From NCBI GenBank assembly GCA_020627705.1, contig JAHDGJ010000007.1, forward strand, positions 1 to 64,000: DNA of 64,000 nucleotides, given 5' to 3'. This document shows positions 47,200 to 56,613 of the stretch, piece after piece. Positions within the stretch are counted from its first letter, which is position 1, and each line of letters begins with the position of its first letter. Position numbers and translations under genes: made by a program. A model generated the notes under the pieces. It did no database searches. It was not told the DNA's origin and was given only the letters and a program-made list of their open reading frames with translations. This DNA is from Saprospiraceae bacterium. GTDB taxonomy: Bacteria; Bacteroidota; Bacteroidia; Chitinophagales; Saprospiraceae.

Positions 47200-48681
47200 A
47201 TGGAAAAAAGTAACTTCCCTGTCACCCCCTCTCCAATTGAGGCGTTCACATTTGACGATATTCTACTCGTCCCAGATTACTCTGAGGTTTTACCAAGAGA
47301 TGTGGATATTTCTACTCAACTTACCACAGGCATTCGAATAAATGCACCCATTGTTTCTGCTGCTATGGATACTGTAACAGAATCCAGGCTAGCGATTGCG
47401 CTGGCAAGACAAGGTGGTTTAGGGTTTATTCACAAAAATATGGGCATTAATGATCAAGCCGAAAAAGTAAGATCTGTAAAAAGATCTGAAAGCGGAATGA
47501 TCATCGATCCAGTAACGCTCAAAGCAAATGCATTTGTAAGCGACGCACTTAAACTTATGCAAGCGCATAAGATTGGCGGTATTCCTGTGACTAATGAGCA
47601 AAATATTTTAATCGGTATATTGACCAATCGTGACCTTCGATTCGAAACGGACCTAAACAGGCCAGTCAATGAAATCATGACTAAAGAAAATTTAGTCACC
47701 GCTCCGGAAGGAACAACCCTTGAGCAAGCAAAAGAAATTTTACAGCGACATAAGATTGAAAAATTACCAGTAGTGGGTAATGGCAACGAATTGGTTGGAT
47801 TGATAACCTACAAGGATATTATCAAAGTGGAAGATTACCCAAATTCGGCTAAAGATTCTAAAGGACGATTAATGGTAGGAGCGGCAGTTGGAGTTACCGA
47901 AAATATGTTAGAACGAGTTCAAGCATTAGCCAATGTTGATGTTGATGTCATTTGTATTGATACCGCACATGGACATTCTAGAGGTGTTTTAGAGGCAGTT
48001 AAAAAAGCTAGATCGCATTTTAAGGATCTTCAAATAATAGGTGGAAATGTAGCAACCGCGGAAGGTGCCCTTGCCCTGGCAGATGCCGGTGCAGATGGTG
48101 TCAAAGTTGGCGTAGGACCTGGAAGCATTTGCACAACCAGAATTGTTGCTGGTGTTGGTGTACCTCAATATTATGCCATTCAAGAAGCAGCAAAAGCCCT
48201 AAGGCCTCTTGGGATTCCGGTTATTGGAGACGGTGGAATTCGGTATACCGGAGATATTGCCAAAGCACTTGTTGCTGGGGCAAATACCATCATGGCTGGA
48301 TCTCTATTCGCAGGGACGGAGGAAGCCCCAGGCGAAACGGTTATTTTTCAAGGAAGAAAATTTAAGATTTATCGTGGCATGGGATCGTTGGGAGCGATGC
48401 GTGGAGGTTCTAAGGACAGATACTTCCAGGACGCTGAAGATGACATCAAAAAACTTGTCCCTGAGGGGATCGAAGGACGTGTGCCTTACAAAGGAACAGT
48501 AGCAGAAGTAATGGTGCAATATCTTGGAGGTTTGCGAGCTAGTATGGGTTATGTCGGAGCTGGCAAAATTGAAGCGATGCATGGCAAAAAAATCGTTCGG
48601 ATTACCAATTCGGGCATTCAAGAAAGCCATCCGCACAACATCGCCATCACCAAAGAAGCGCCAAACTATTCGGCTAGATAA
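47200..48681 (+). CDS. guaB: Inosine-5'-monophosphate dehydrogenase
   Basis: 493 residues from ATG 47200; an in-frame TTG two codons earlier overlaps a promoter-like motif and is less likely. The enzyme oxidises IMP to XMP with NAD, the committed step of GTP synthesis. It has the (beta/alpha)8 barrel with [12 protein letters not shown] at the start, a CBS domain pair at about 95-210 inserted in the barrel, and the catalytic Cys loop [18 protein letters not shown]. The active-site flap and IMP loop follow ([18 protein letters not shown]). The stop overlaps the start of the Mpg gene by one base (TAATG). Confidence 0.97.
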   Translation: MEKSNFPVTPSPIEAFTFDDILLVPDYSEVLPRDVDISTQLTTGIRINAPIVSAAMDTVTESRLAIALARQGGLGFIHKNMGINDQAEKVRSVKRSESGMIIDPVTLKANAFVSDALKLMQAHKIGGIPVTNEQNILIGILTNRDLRFETDLNRPVNEIMTKENLVTAPEGTTLEQAKEILQRHKIEKLPVVGNGNELVGLITYKDIIKVEDYPNSAKDSKGRLMVGAAVGVTENMLERVQALANVDVDVICIDTAHGHSRGVLEAVKKARSHFKDLQIIGGNVATAEGALALADAGADGVKVGVGPGSICTTRIVAGVGVPQYYAIQEAAKALRPLGIPVIGDGGIRYTGDIAKALVAGANTIMAGSLFAGTEEAPGETVIFQGRKFKIYRGMGSLGAMRGGSKDRYFQDAEDDIKKLVPEGIEGRVPYKGTVAEVMVQYLGGLRASMGYVGAGKIEAMHGKKIVRITNSGIQESHPHNIAITKEAPNYSAR

Positions 48682-49307
48682 TGAAGGTTTTGCCCACATC
48701 ATTTTATTTGTCCGAAGACGTTGTCGATATTTCGAAAAAATTACTGGGTAAAACTCTGGTATCCAATATAGATGGAATGAGATGTTCGGGAATTATTGTG
48801 GAGACTGAAGCGTATCGTGCTCCAGATGACAAAGCATGTCACGCTTATGCCAACAAGCGCACCCCAAGAACCGAAACCATGTTTGCAGAAGGAGGAACCT
48901 CTTACGTATATATTTGCTATGGCATTCATGACCTCTTCAATGTAGTCACAGGACCTAAAGACAAAGCGCATGCTGTTTTAATACGCGCTATAGAACCGTT
49001 GGAGGGATTAGAAATAATGCAGGAGCGCAGAAAAATGTCAATCGCCAAAAAGCAAAGCTGTAATGGACCGGGAAAGTTTACCCGCGCTATGGGCATTAAA
49101 AAAATACATAATGGACTCAATCTCTGTTCTAAAAACAGCAGTGTTTATATCGAAGACAGCAAGCTTCGAATAGATCCTGCTGAGATAATTTCAGGACCGA
49201 GAGTTGGGATGTCGACGGCGGAAGAATGTTCGCATTGGCCTTGGAGGTTTAGAATTAAGAACAACCCTTGGACAAGTAAACCAGATGTTGTTGTTTATGA
49301 TTTCTGA
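48681..49307 (+). CDS. 3-methyladenine DNA glycosylase (AAG/MPG family)
   Basis: 208 residues, normal for the family. The protein excises alkylated purines and hypoxanthine from DNA. Key segments are IIVETEAYRAPDDKACHAY (catalytic Glu in ETEAY), RTETMFAEGGTSYVYICYGIH, the pyrimidine-contact region NGPGKFTRAMGI and the C-terminal NNPWTSKP. The start codon overlaps the stop of guaB by one base, so it is probably made by coupled translation from the guaB transcript. Confidence 0.95.
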   Translation: MKVLPTSFYLSEDVVDISKKLLGKTLVSNIDGMRCSGIIVETEAYRAPDDKACHAYANKRTPRTETMFAEGGTSYVYICYGIHDLFNVVTGPKDKAHAVLIRAIEPLEGLEIMQERRKMSIAKKQSCNGPGKFTRAMGIKKIHNGLNLCSKNSSVYIEDSKLRIDPAEIISGPRVGMSTAEECSHWPWRFRIKNNPWTSKPDVVVYDF

Positions 49308-49349
49308 TTAAAAACATCACTTTTTATTCAAATTCTACGTTCATTGAAT

Positions 49350-50600
49350 ATGAAATCTTTTTTAAGTTGCCTTTGTTTCTTGTGGACCGTTTCTTGCTTT
49401 GCTCAAACTCCTGTAGAATACAAGGATAAGGTCTATGTTGATTACATTAAAAGTGTACAATTTAGATTGATCAATGCTCCTTTGTCTAAACCTATCATCA
49501 ACCTAAATTCGCAATCGCGATTGGAATTGATTTTTGATGACTTGAGCAATGAAACACGGGAATTTAGATATGACCTTATACATTGCGATAAAAATTGGAA
49601 CAAATCCGATATTGACTTTATGGACTATTTAGAGGGTTTCAATTTAGAAGAAATCGAGCAACTAGACTACTCCATAAATACCCTTGTAGATTATACTCAA
49701 TATCGTTTGCTGCTTCCCAATGAAGATTTGCGTTGGACGATTTCTGGTAATTATATACTTGTTGTTTACGATGAAGATGAAGATACTCCAGTCATCACAA
49801 GAAGGTTTTTGGTTGTAGATAATAAAATTTCTTTTGAAGTAGAATATGTTCGACCTAGCGATATCTCCAAATTTGACTCTCATCAAGAATTTGATTTCAA
49901 AGTCAATTATCAAAACCTAGACTTAAATGATCCATTAAGCAATGTCACGGCCGTCGTACTCCAAAATTTCAGATGGGACAATGCAAAATTTGACCTTAAT
50001 CCAAAGTTTATAAATAGAAATCATTTGGTCTATAATTACAATGATGTCATCTGCTTTCCAGGTCTCAAAGAGTTTAGAAACATTGATACCCGCTCTTTAT
50101 ATTCGACACGCTGGGGGGTGAAAGAAATTGATCTTAATCCTGATGAAAATGTAATTCTACTAGAACCACAAAAAAGTGCGGTTAACCGCAGATATCTCAC
50201 TTCTCACGATGCCAATGGAGATTTTCTTATGTATACCATGGACAAAAGAGATAGCCTTCTATCAGCAGAATATGCTACAGTAATTTTTGCTCTTGAATCT
50301 GCCAAACTTGAAAATGATGTGCACATCTTAGGCCATTTCAATGACTTCGAACCAAAGGAAGAAAATCGAATGTTTTATGATGAATCCTATGAATCCTATA
50401 TTGGTGAAATGGTTATGAAACAGGGGTATTACGACTACATGTTTGGTTTAAAAGAAGAAGATGGCGTTAATTTTCAAAAGCTTCAGGGCAGTTGGTACGA
50501 AAGTGAAAACGATTATTACATTCTCATTTACTATACTTCTCTTTTCGAAAGATATGACCAACTGATGGGAATCAAGATCTTCAATTCGAATGATTTTTAG
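49350..50600 (+). CDS. Type IX secretion system plug protein (DUF5103)
   Basis: 416 residues from ATG 49350; a TTG two codons earlier is a less likely start. The signal peptide ends TVSCFAQ. The mature protein matches the DUF5103 / T9SS plug domain family: KVYVDYIKSVQFRLINAPLS, LIHCDKNWNKSDIDFMDYLEGF, and later VVLQNFRWDNAKFDLNPKFI. Homologues of this family form the plug that closes the SprA translocon on its periplasmic side in Flavobacterium johnsoniae. It therefore belongs to the core of the T9SS that exports the cargo proteins in this window. It is a single-copy gene here with no other T9SS core gene nearby. Confidence 0.88.
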   Translation: MKSFLSCLCFLWTVSCFAQTPVEYKDKVYVDYIKSVQFRLINAPLSKPIINLNSQSRLELIFDDLSNETREFRYDLIHCDKNWNKSDIDFMDYLEGFNLEEIEQLDYSINTLVDYTQYRLLLPNEDLRWTISGNYILVVYDEDEDTPVITRRFLVVDNKISFEVEYVRPSDISKFDSHQEFDFKVNYQNLDLNDPLSNVTAVVLQNFRWDNAKFDLNPKFINRNHLVYNYNDVICFPGLKEFRNIDTRSLYSTRWGVKEIDLNPDENVILLEPQKSAVNRRYLTSHDANGDFLMYTMDKRDSLLSAEYATVIFALESAKLENDVHILGHFNDFEPKEENRMFYDESYESYIGEMVMKQGYYDYMFGLKEEDGVNFQKLQGSWYESENDYYILIYYTSLFERYDQLMGIKIFNSNDF

Positions 50601-50682
50601 CCCTAAGGGATTATTTTTCTTTCATTTATCGCCAATTGACCATCCTTTATATAAATTATTAAAAGCTATTCTTTTTTGATCT

Positions 50683-50690
50683 TACCTTTG
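50683..50690 (+). promoter_or_regulatory. Candidate -7 element for the TolC/adaptor operon
   Basis: TACCTTTG matches TAnnTTTG and lies 17 bases before the tolC-like ATG at 50708. No good -33 TTTG at 19-base spacing was found. Confidence 0.5.
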
Positions 50691-50707
50691 AGCAAGATCA
50701 ATTCATT

Positions 50708-52132
50708 ATGAAGAAAAGTGTACTCTTGCTTATCGCAATGATGCTCTGCATGGCATCCACAAATGCTCAAAAGGTGTGGACTCTTGAAAAATGCGTAAAC
50801 CATGCCCTGCAACAAAACATTACGATCGAACAATTAAGACTGGCCGAAAATCTTGCTGCATTAGATGTAGATCAAGCAGAGCACGCCAAATACCCTAACC
50901 TCAATGCCTCTAGTGGTGTAAACTGGAACTTTGGACGAACCATTGATCCGGTAAGTAATTCGTTTAGTACAGAAACCTTTTTTGCCAACAACCTTTCGCT
51001 CTCTTCGGGTGTAACCTTGTACAATGGAGGAAGGATAAAGAAAACCTTGGAACAATCAAAGGTCAATCAAAAGGCCTCTGCACTGGACACGCAACAAGCT
51101 GAAAGAGATATTGCTCTAATGGTAGCCAATGCTTATCTGGCAGCACTATTTGCTCAAGAGAACCAAAAAATAACACAGAGTCAACTTGATTTGAGCATAC
51201 AACAATTAGAGCAAGTTGAAAAACTCATCCGTGCAGGAGTAAGGCCAGCAAACGAGAAATTAAATCTAGAAGCACAAATTTCTCTAAACGAACAAAATGT
51301 AATTATTGCAGAAAACAATATTGCAACAGCAATTTTAAATCTTAAACAATTGTTGCAATTGGATATTGAAGAAGAAATATTGGTAGAGGCACCGACCGAA
51401 GACATTGTGATACTTACAGATTGTGATGTCATTACGTTTGATGAAATATATGCTTCAGCGACAAAGACTCAACCCAACATTGCCGCAAGTGAATTTGATT
51501 TACAATCTGCAGAGATTGCTATCGAAATTGCTGAAACCGCCAAAATGCCGAATTTGTCAGCAGGTATTGGACTGGGCACCAATTATTCTAATCGAGGAAT
51601 TCTTGTTGAAGGCTTCGAAACACAATTCCAAAGTTTGGATGTAGTATTTAACAATGTCCCAACTACCATCGAAATAGCGCAAGAAGTCCCTGTTTTTGGA
51701 GACTACAATTATTTTGATCAAATTAATGACAACCTATCTGTAGGTGCTGGATTAAGTTTAAATATTCCCATTTATAATAATCACATAAATAAAAACAACA
51801 TTGAGCGGGCCAAAATTAACCGTGAAAACACGGAGCTGTCTAATGCCCTCTTAAGAAACAATTTGAAAACAAATGTCCAACAGGCATTGTCTGATGCACG
51901 CACTGCAAAAAAAGCATTGAAAGCCGCAGAATTTGCACTAGATGCGCAAAATGCAGCATTCGCTAATGCCAAAAAGAAATACGATTTAGGAGATTTAAAT
52001 ACCTACAATTTTGTGGACGCCAAGACTCAACTTGACAATGCTCAATTAAATTTGGTTTTGGCAAAATATGATTACTACTTTAAAAGTAAGGTGATCGATT
52101 TTTACATGGGATACCCACTTAAACTCAACTAA
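50708..52132 (+). CDS. TolC-family outer-membrane efflux protein
   Basis: 474 residues with a signal peptide (ends STNAQ). Two repeats of the TolC fold are visible: N-terminal half with LEKCVNHALQQN and LNASSGVNWNFGRTIDPVSN, C-terminal half with LSAGIGLGTNYSN and GAGLSLNIPIYN. Long predicted helices lie between (for example ERAKINRENTELSNALLR). It is an outer-membrane channel partner for efflux or type I export. Its stop is 2 bases before the HlyD-type adaptor start, so the two form an operon. No inner-membrane pump gene follows in the window. Confidence 0.95.
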   Translation: MKKSVLLLIAMMLCMASTNAQKVWTLEKCVNHALQQNITIEQLRLAENLAALDVDQAEHAKYPNLNASSGVNWNFGRTIDPVSNSFSTETFFANNLSLSSGVTLYNGGRIKKTLEQSKVNQKASALDTQQAERDIALMVANAYLAALFAQENQKITQSQLDLSIQQLEQVEKLIRAGVRPANEKLNLEAQISLNEQNVIIAENNIATAILNLKQLLQLDIEEEILVEAPTEDIVILTDCDVITFDEIYASATKTQPNIAASEFDLQSAEIAIEIAETAKMPNLSAGIGLGTNYSNRGILVEGFETQFQSLDVVFNNVPTTIEIAQEVPVFGDYNYFDQINDNLSVGAGLSLNIPIYNNHINKNNIERAKINRENTELSNALLRNNLKTNVQQALSDARTAKKALKAAEFALDAQNAAFANAKKKYDLGDLNTYNFVDAKTQLDNAQLNLVLAKYDYYFKSKVIDFYMGYPLKLN

Positions 52133-52134
52133 CA

Positions 52135-53481
52135 ATGACAAAGAATAAGAAGAAGAAAAAATCGAGGTGGTTGTTATGGCTACTGTTAGCCGTTTTGATA
52201 ATACTTGGTATACTCGCATATGTCAAAGCAGGATCAAAACCTAAAGGCGTAGAAGTGACTACCGAAAAAGTAAAAGCACGAACAATTCACGAAACGGTGA
52301 GCGCAAGTGGAAAAGTATTTCCAGAAAAAGAAATAAAAATAAGCTCAGATGTTTCTGGTGAAATTGTCAAACTCATGGTAGAGGAAGGTGACAGTATTGT
52401 TGTTGGACAAGTTTTAGCTAAAATAGATCCGGAGGCATATGTTTCGCAAGTGGATAGAGCCAAGGCGGCCGTCAATAGTTCTAAATCACAAATTTCTATT
52501 AGTGAATCACAAATTCAAAGCAGCATTGCGCAAAAAGAACAGATTATTTCGTCCCTAGAAAATGCCAAAAATATTCATCAAAGAAACGAACAGCTCAAAA
52601 AAGAAGGCGTAATCTCCGCATCCGAATTTGACCAAAGCCTTGCTGCTTTGAAAGGTTTGGAAGCAAATCTTAGAGCAGCTGAGGCTTCCATCGAATCTTC
52701 GCGCAAAAGCAAGGAGAGCACGGAGTATGCTCTAAAATCTTCTGAAGCCACTTTAAAAGAAATCCGTACTGCGCTTAATAGAACGACGATTAAATCTCCA
52801 GCAAGTGGTATTGTCTCCAGCCTCTCGGTTGAGCAAGGCGAACGTGTGGTCGGAACAATGCAAATGGCAGGGACTGAGTTGATGCGCATAGCAAATCTTA
52901 ATGCGATGGAAGTCCAAGTTGACGTTAGTGAAAATGATATTCTACGTGTTGAAGTTGGGGATACCGTAGACATAGAAGTTGATGCTTATCTAGAAAAGAA
53001 ATTTAAGGGGTGGGTCACCGAAATCGCAAACTCAGCGTCAAACATTTCGTCTATGACCGTCCTGAATTCTGATCAAGTAACAAACTTTGTAGTAAAGGTC
53101 AGAATCGATGCCAATTCATATAAAAACATGGACATCAAATACCCTTTCAGACCAGGGATGTCCGCCTCTGTTGATATTTATACTCAATCTCAAAAAGATG
53201 TAACCAGCATCCCTATACAATCGGTTACTACGAGAGAAAAAGAAGATGAAAATGGAGATGGTACCGATGAATTTGACGAAGTAGTTTTTGTCTACGATGC
53301 CGATACAGTCAAACAAGTTTCGATTCAAACAAGCATCCAAGATGACGAATTTATTATTGTCACCGAAGGTCTAGAATTGGATGAAGAAATAATTACAGGA
53401 CCATATTCTGTGATTTCCAAAAAACTAGAACAAGGCGATGTTGTTAGAAGAAAAGAGAAAAAGAAAAAGGACCGAGATTAG
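52135..53481 (+). CDS. Membrane-fusion (HlyD/MacA-type) periplasmic adaptor
   Basis: 448 residues: a short basic N-terminus, one membrane helix (WLLWLLLAVLIILGILAYV), then a lipoyl-type barrel (DVSGEIVKLMVEEGDSIVVGQVLAKID). A long coiled hairpin follows at about 105-205, then TTIKSPASGIVSSLSVEQGERVVG closing the lipoyl domain, and the beta-barrel and membrane-proximal domains. It links an inner-membrane pump with the TolC-like protein encoded immediately upstream. The pump (RND, or MacB-type ABC) is not encoded next to it, and the following gene is a glycosyltransferase-like protein that overlaps its stop by one base. A pump supplied from elsewhere is inferred. Confidence 0.93.
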   Translation: MTKNKKKKKSRWLLWLLLAVLIILGILAYVKAGSKPKGVEVTTEKVKARTIHETVSASGKVFPEKEIKISSDVSGEIVKLMVEEGDSIVVGQVLAKIDPEAYVSQVDRAKAAVNSSKSQISISESQIQSSIAQKEQIISSLENAKNIHQRNEQLKKEGVISASEFDQSLAALKGLEANLRAAEASIESSRKSKESTEYALKSSEATLKEIRTALNRTTIKSPASGIVSSLSVEQGERVVGTMQMAGTELMRIANLNAMEVQVDVSENDILRVEVGDTVDIEVDAYLEKKFKGWVTEIANSASNISSMTVLNSDQVTNFVVKVRIDANSYKNMDIKYPFRPGMSASVDIYTQSQKDVTSIPIQSVTTREKEDENGDGTDEFDEVVFVYDADTVKQVSIQTSIQDDEFIIVTEGLELDEEIITGPYSVISKKLEQGDVVRRKEKKKKDRD

Positions 53482-54098
53482 TGAGTAGCGTCAACCACAA
53501 AAGACATCAAAATGCCTTAATCATTTTCATTAAAAATCCTGAGAAAGGCAAAGTCAAAACGCGCATTGCCAAAGGAAGCGATCACGACACTGCTTTTTCG
53601 GTTTATCAAAGACTATTACGGCATACCCAAAGCATTACCCAAGACCTGGATGCTACGAAATATCTTTTCTATTCTGATTGTATAGCGGACGATAATTGGT
53701 CAGAAGAAACCTACATAAAAAAAGTACAACGAGGCCTTGACTTGGGAGAAAGAATGTTGGACGCATTTATCGAAGTCATGAGTTATCACAAATATGTGGC
53801 AATCATTGGAAGTGATTGCATTTACCTTAAACCAGAGCACATTAATAATGCTTTCCAAAGGCTACGGTCACATGACTGTGTATTGGGACCTTCCACAGAT
53901 GGTGGCTATTATTTACTCGGTATGAAAACGGTATACAAAGAACTCTTTATAAACATACCTTGGAGCAGTGGCAATGAACTTAAAACGACCTTAGGAATTA
54001 TGAATGATCTTTCTTTGAATGTCGCCAAGCTAGAAGCCTTAACGGATATTGATCACATTGAAGATTGGAAGGAATACCTATTATCTACGGAGGACTAA
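53481..54098 (+). CDS. TIGR04282-family glycosyltransferase-like protein (DUF2064)
   Basis: 205 residues starting with GTG, which overlaps the stop of the adaptor gene (TAGTG) by one base. The N-terminus ALIIFIKNPEKGKVKTRIAKG is the typical nucleotidyl/glycosyl-transferase loop of DUF2064. IIGSDCIYLKPEHI and LGPSTDGGYYLLGM are the metal-binding and substrate segments, both retained. The family is named from arsenosugar synthesis clusters; whether that chemistry applies here is unknown, since no other such genes are adjacent. Cytoplasmic. It is translationally coupled to the adaptor, which may only reflect tight packing. Confidence 0.9.
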   Translation: MSSVNHKRHQNALIIFIKNPEKGKVKTRIAKGSDHDTAFSVYQRLLRHTQSITQDLDATKYLFYSDCIADDNWSEETYIKKVQRGLDLGERMLDAFIEVMSYHKYVAIIGSDCIYLKPEHINNAFQRLRSHDCVLGPSTDGGYYLLGMKTVYKELFINIPWSSGNELKTTLGIMNDLSLNVAKLEALTDIDHIEDWKEYLLSTED

Positions 54099-54180
54099 CT
54101 ACTTTAAGTAATCAAATGTATTTACCCAAATGCATATACTACTTGGTACTTGGGGCTTCTACTTCTAATTCTTGAATACT

Positions 54181-54723
54181 TCAAAGCAATAATTTATGGT
54201 TGTGGCCCTGAAGTTTAGAAATGTATTCTTGCAATACAAACTCCTCACTTTTAAAGCGATCGCGTCTTGCAATACCTTCCTCTTTTCGAATAATACTTCT
54301 CACAAAGCGTCGGACATCTTCCTCAGAATCTAAGATCAAGCCAGGTACCGCAGCTTTTTCTCCCTTTTCATTTTTAGCCACCATGGTGAAATAGGACGAA
54401 TTGCAATGTTTAACAAATCCTTTTTGAATATTTTCTGCCTCTACCCGAATTCCTATGACCATGGAGGTTGTCCCTGTATAATTGACAGAAGCTTTGAGAG
54501 TCAATAAATTGCCAACATCAACTGGATTTTTAAAATCAACTCTATTGACTGATGCGGTAACGCAATAGTTTCCAGAATGCTTGGACGCACAGGCAAAAGC
54601 AATTTGATCCATCAAACTTAAAATATACCCTCCGTGTATTTTGCCACTGAAGTTAGAATGAGAGGGAAGCATGAGTTCCGTGATAGTTAGTCTGGATTCC
54701 TCAGTTCTCTTATATTTTTCCAT
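54181..54723 (-). CDS. Acyl-CoA thioesterase, hotdog-fold (YciA/ACOT type)
   Basis: 180 residues with a single hotdog domain: ELMLPSHSNFSGKIHGGYILSLMDQIAFACASKH carries the helix and the active-site Asp (LMD), followed by VNRVDFKNPVDVGNLLTLKASVNYTG. The C-terminus is longer than the domain and basic-acidic. The enzyme hydrolyses acyl-CoA to free fatty acid and CoA. Cytoplasmic. Transcribed in the same direction as the TonB-C protein gene, 44 bases after its own upstream neighbour's stop. Chain-length preference is not visible from sequence. Confidence 0.93.
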   Translation of the reverse strand: MEKYKRTEESRLTITELMLPSHSNFSGKIHGGYILSLMDQIAFACASKHSGNYCVTASVNRVDFKNPVDVGNLLTLKASVNYTGTTSMVIGIRVEAENIQKGFVKHCNSSYFTMVAKNEKGEKAAVPGLILDSEEDVRRFVRSIIRKEEGIARRDRFKSEEFVLQEYISKLQGHNHKLLL

Positions 54724-54767
54724 GCTAAAACATTGATGTTAAAAATACATCTTTGCTCTAACTTGAT

Positions 54768-55514
54768 TTAGAACCATTTGGTTCGAGTGTTGAAGAAGTT
54801 TTGTACACAACTGTTCATATCACCTACTAAAAGCACATATTCTTGCTTTGCAGTTAAGCCATTGCCATATGTTGCAGGTTGCCACTTTGGCATGTTACAC
54901 AAAGCTTCCAATAAAATCTCATCAACTTTTTGAGAACTCGAACTTTCAGCTATTTGAGGGTTTAAAACAGATCCGTCTTCTGCAATCTCAAATTTGACTG
55001 CAGTCAAATGATGCTTTCTAAATGCTTCCTTTTTCAACTTTTTTAAGGCATGGGTTTGCAAATACCGTTGCATATTTTCTTCGCCACCAGGAAACAAAGC
55101 CTGATGATCTGGATCTATTGAAAAACTAAAGTCCAAGGCTTTAATTTCGTTATTTACAAGATTATTTTTAGGCAAGTATTTAACTAAAACTTCTACGTTA
55201 GATAGCTCATCTGCTTTGACAAGAAGTTGTTTCTGCTCATCAGTGAGTACATCATTTTTGCCAACAGCTTTTACCGTTGTGCCTTGCGTTACAACAGATA
55301 ACTCTACCGACTTATATTCAGCAACCCAATCTGATTCAAACCTTTCATTTAAATCATTCAATGTTTTGGCTTCTTTGAGCTGGTCGGCATTAACCGAAAT
55401 ATAGGGGTAGATTTTCTTAACATCGATGTTTAAATCGAAATCTGCTTCATCCTGTCCAAATGAGAGAAATGGAAAAACCAAACTGACTATAAATACTCGA
55501 AAGAAGATGTTCAT
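54768..55514 (-). CDS. Secreted protein with TonB C-terminal domain
   Basis: 248 residues with a signal peptide (ends FLSFGQ) rather than the usual TonB membrane helix and Pro-rich linker. The central part is acidic-basic without motif. The C-terminal 80 residues fit the TonB_C domain: HHLTAVKFEIAEDGSVLNPQIAESSS, then EILLEALCNMPKWQPATYGNG with the W-x-P-A pattern. Bacteroidota encode many such stand-alone TonB-C proteins whose partners are unknown. Probably periplasmic. It is unlikely to be a true energy transducer because it lacks the proton-channel-coupled anchor. Confidence 0.85.
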   Translation of the reverse strand: MNIFFRVFIVSLVFPFLSFGQDEADFDLNIDVKKIYPYISVNADQLKEAKTLNDLNERFESDWVAEYKSVELSVVTQGTTVKAVGKNDVLTDEQKQLLVKADELSNVEVLVKYLPKNNLVNNEIKALDFSFSIDPDHQALFPGGEENMQRYLQTHALKKLKKEAFRKHHLTAVKFEIAEDGSVLNPQIAESSSSQKVDEILLEALCNMPKWQPATYGNGLTAKQEYVLLVGDMNSCVQNFFNTRTKWF

Positions 55515-55595
55515 TGATCTGCGTTTTTATGTTGCTTAAAGTTAGATTATTTCTTCAAGCCAATAAGGACATTAACAAGTTGTTCAGAGGATCAA

Positions 55596-56612
55596 TTACT
55601 TGGCTTGCTCAAAAATATAAGCCCTTAAATCCTCCAATTGTTGGTTGGTCATTTTTTCTTCGGTGTATTGAGGCATGTAAGATTTTTTCCAAGCTCTTAC
55701 AGGAACACCCCAACGAGTTACCTGGTACAAAGAATGCGGATGATACCTTGTCGTTTTTTTCTTAAGGTACTTAAAGCTAAATTTTGTGTTGTCCAAATGC
55801 AGGTAAGAATATCTCTGATTTTCATGGCAATGCAAACAACTTTGTTCGTACACAAGTTTTCCATTGAATGGATTAGGAGTGATCCCTTCATACCCAGCCT
55901 TGCGATCAAATGGCGGAATAACGAAATGGGCGTCTGCCAAATCCAAGTACTTCGATTGGATTATCTCTATTTTTTCTTCCTTTATTTCTTTACCGCTGCT
56001 GCTGTTTTCTAAAATGGCAATTTCTTGAGGACTAAAAATCAGATCAGTCATCTTCAAATCTATGGTCCACAAATAAGCCAAAATCGACTCTATCTCCCAT
56101 TTGTCCAATTTTCTTCCTTGCGCACATTCTACTGCACAAAGTTGAATCGCTTCCCTAATATTGTTTCTTGCTGGCTTTACTAGGTCACCATATTTTTTAT
56201 CATAATCACCATTGTAATAGGTCGCTCGATTGACCGCACCATAAAGTGTGGTGCCTTGTAGAAAGGGAATTCCAATGTCATACGAGTATTCTAACCTACT
56301 TTGGGGATCTGGATTGGCCAAATCAATATCTTCCTTTACGACATTGTGACAAGAGGTACACACAAAATGTTTACTTTGCTTTTTAGTCTTTTTGCCATTT
56401 TTCTTTACCCCAAAACCATTCTTTACTAAATTCTCACCGGCTTCTACACTTACCCCTTTGATCGTGAAATCGGGCTTTTTTTCCTCATCATAAACACCTA
56501 AATCTTCAAGCGCTGAGGCCACGGAAGCATTTGCGAGAGATATGCCCTCTGTATCATAGTTTACTACAAACAGGGTGACACAAAAACCAAGAAAAAGAAA
56601 AAATGACTTCAT
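55596..56612 (-). CDS. Secreted c-type cytochrome with two CxxCH haem sites
   Basis: 338 residues with a hydrophobic N-terminal segment (FFLFLGFCVTLFVV). Two haem c attachment motifs are seen: CTSCH (Cys85, Cys88, His89) and CLHCH (Cys259, Cys262, His263). A third cysteine pair, CAVECA (Cys159, Cys163), is not haem-binding because it lacks the His. Met ligands may be supplied by later segments such as KSYMPQYTEEKMTNQQL, where YMPQYTEEKM looks like a cytochrome c axial Met region. It is encoded one base after the DUF5777 barrel stop and belongs to the same cluster as the haem lipoprotein. An electron-transfer role in the periplasm or at the outer membrane is likely; the partners are unknown. 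Confidence 0.9.
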   Translation of the reverse strand: MKSFFLFLGFCVTLFVVNYDTEGISLANASVASALEDLGVYDEEKKPDFTIKGVSVEAGENLVKNGFGVKKNGKKTKKQSKHFVCTSCHNVVKEDIDLANPDPQSRLEYSYDIGIPFLQGTTLYGAVNRATYYNGDYDKKYGDLVKPARNNIREAIQLCAVECAQGRKLDKWEIESILAYLWTIDLKMTDLIFSPQEIAILENSSSGKEIKEEKIEIIQSKYLDLADAHFVIPPFDRKAGYEGITPNPFNGKLVYEQSCLHCHENQRYSYLHLDNTKFSFKYLKKKTTRYHPHSLYQVTRWGVPVRAWKKSYMPQYTEEKMTNQQLEDLRAYIFEQAK

Positions 56613-56613
56613 A

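Noticed and set aside
50601-50640. Short CCCT/AGGG hairpin after the plug gene as a terminator
   Set aside because: The stem is only about four pairs with almost no loop and a broken T-run; too weak to call.
55638-56012. Plus-strand open frame of 124 residues antisense to the cytochrome
   Set aside because: The opposite strand carries two exact CxxCH motifs in a credible cytochrome; the antisense frame has no features.
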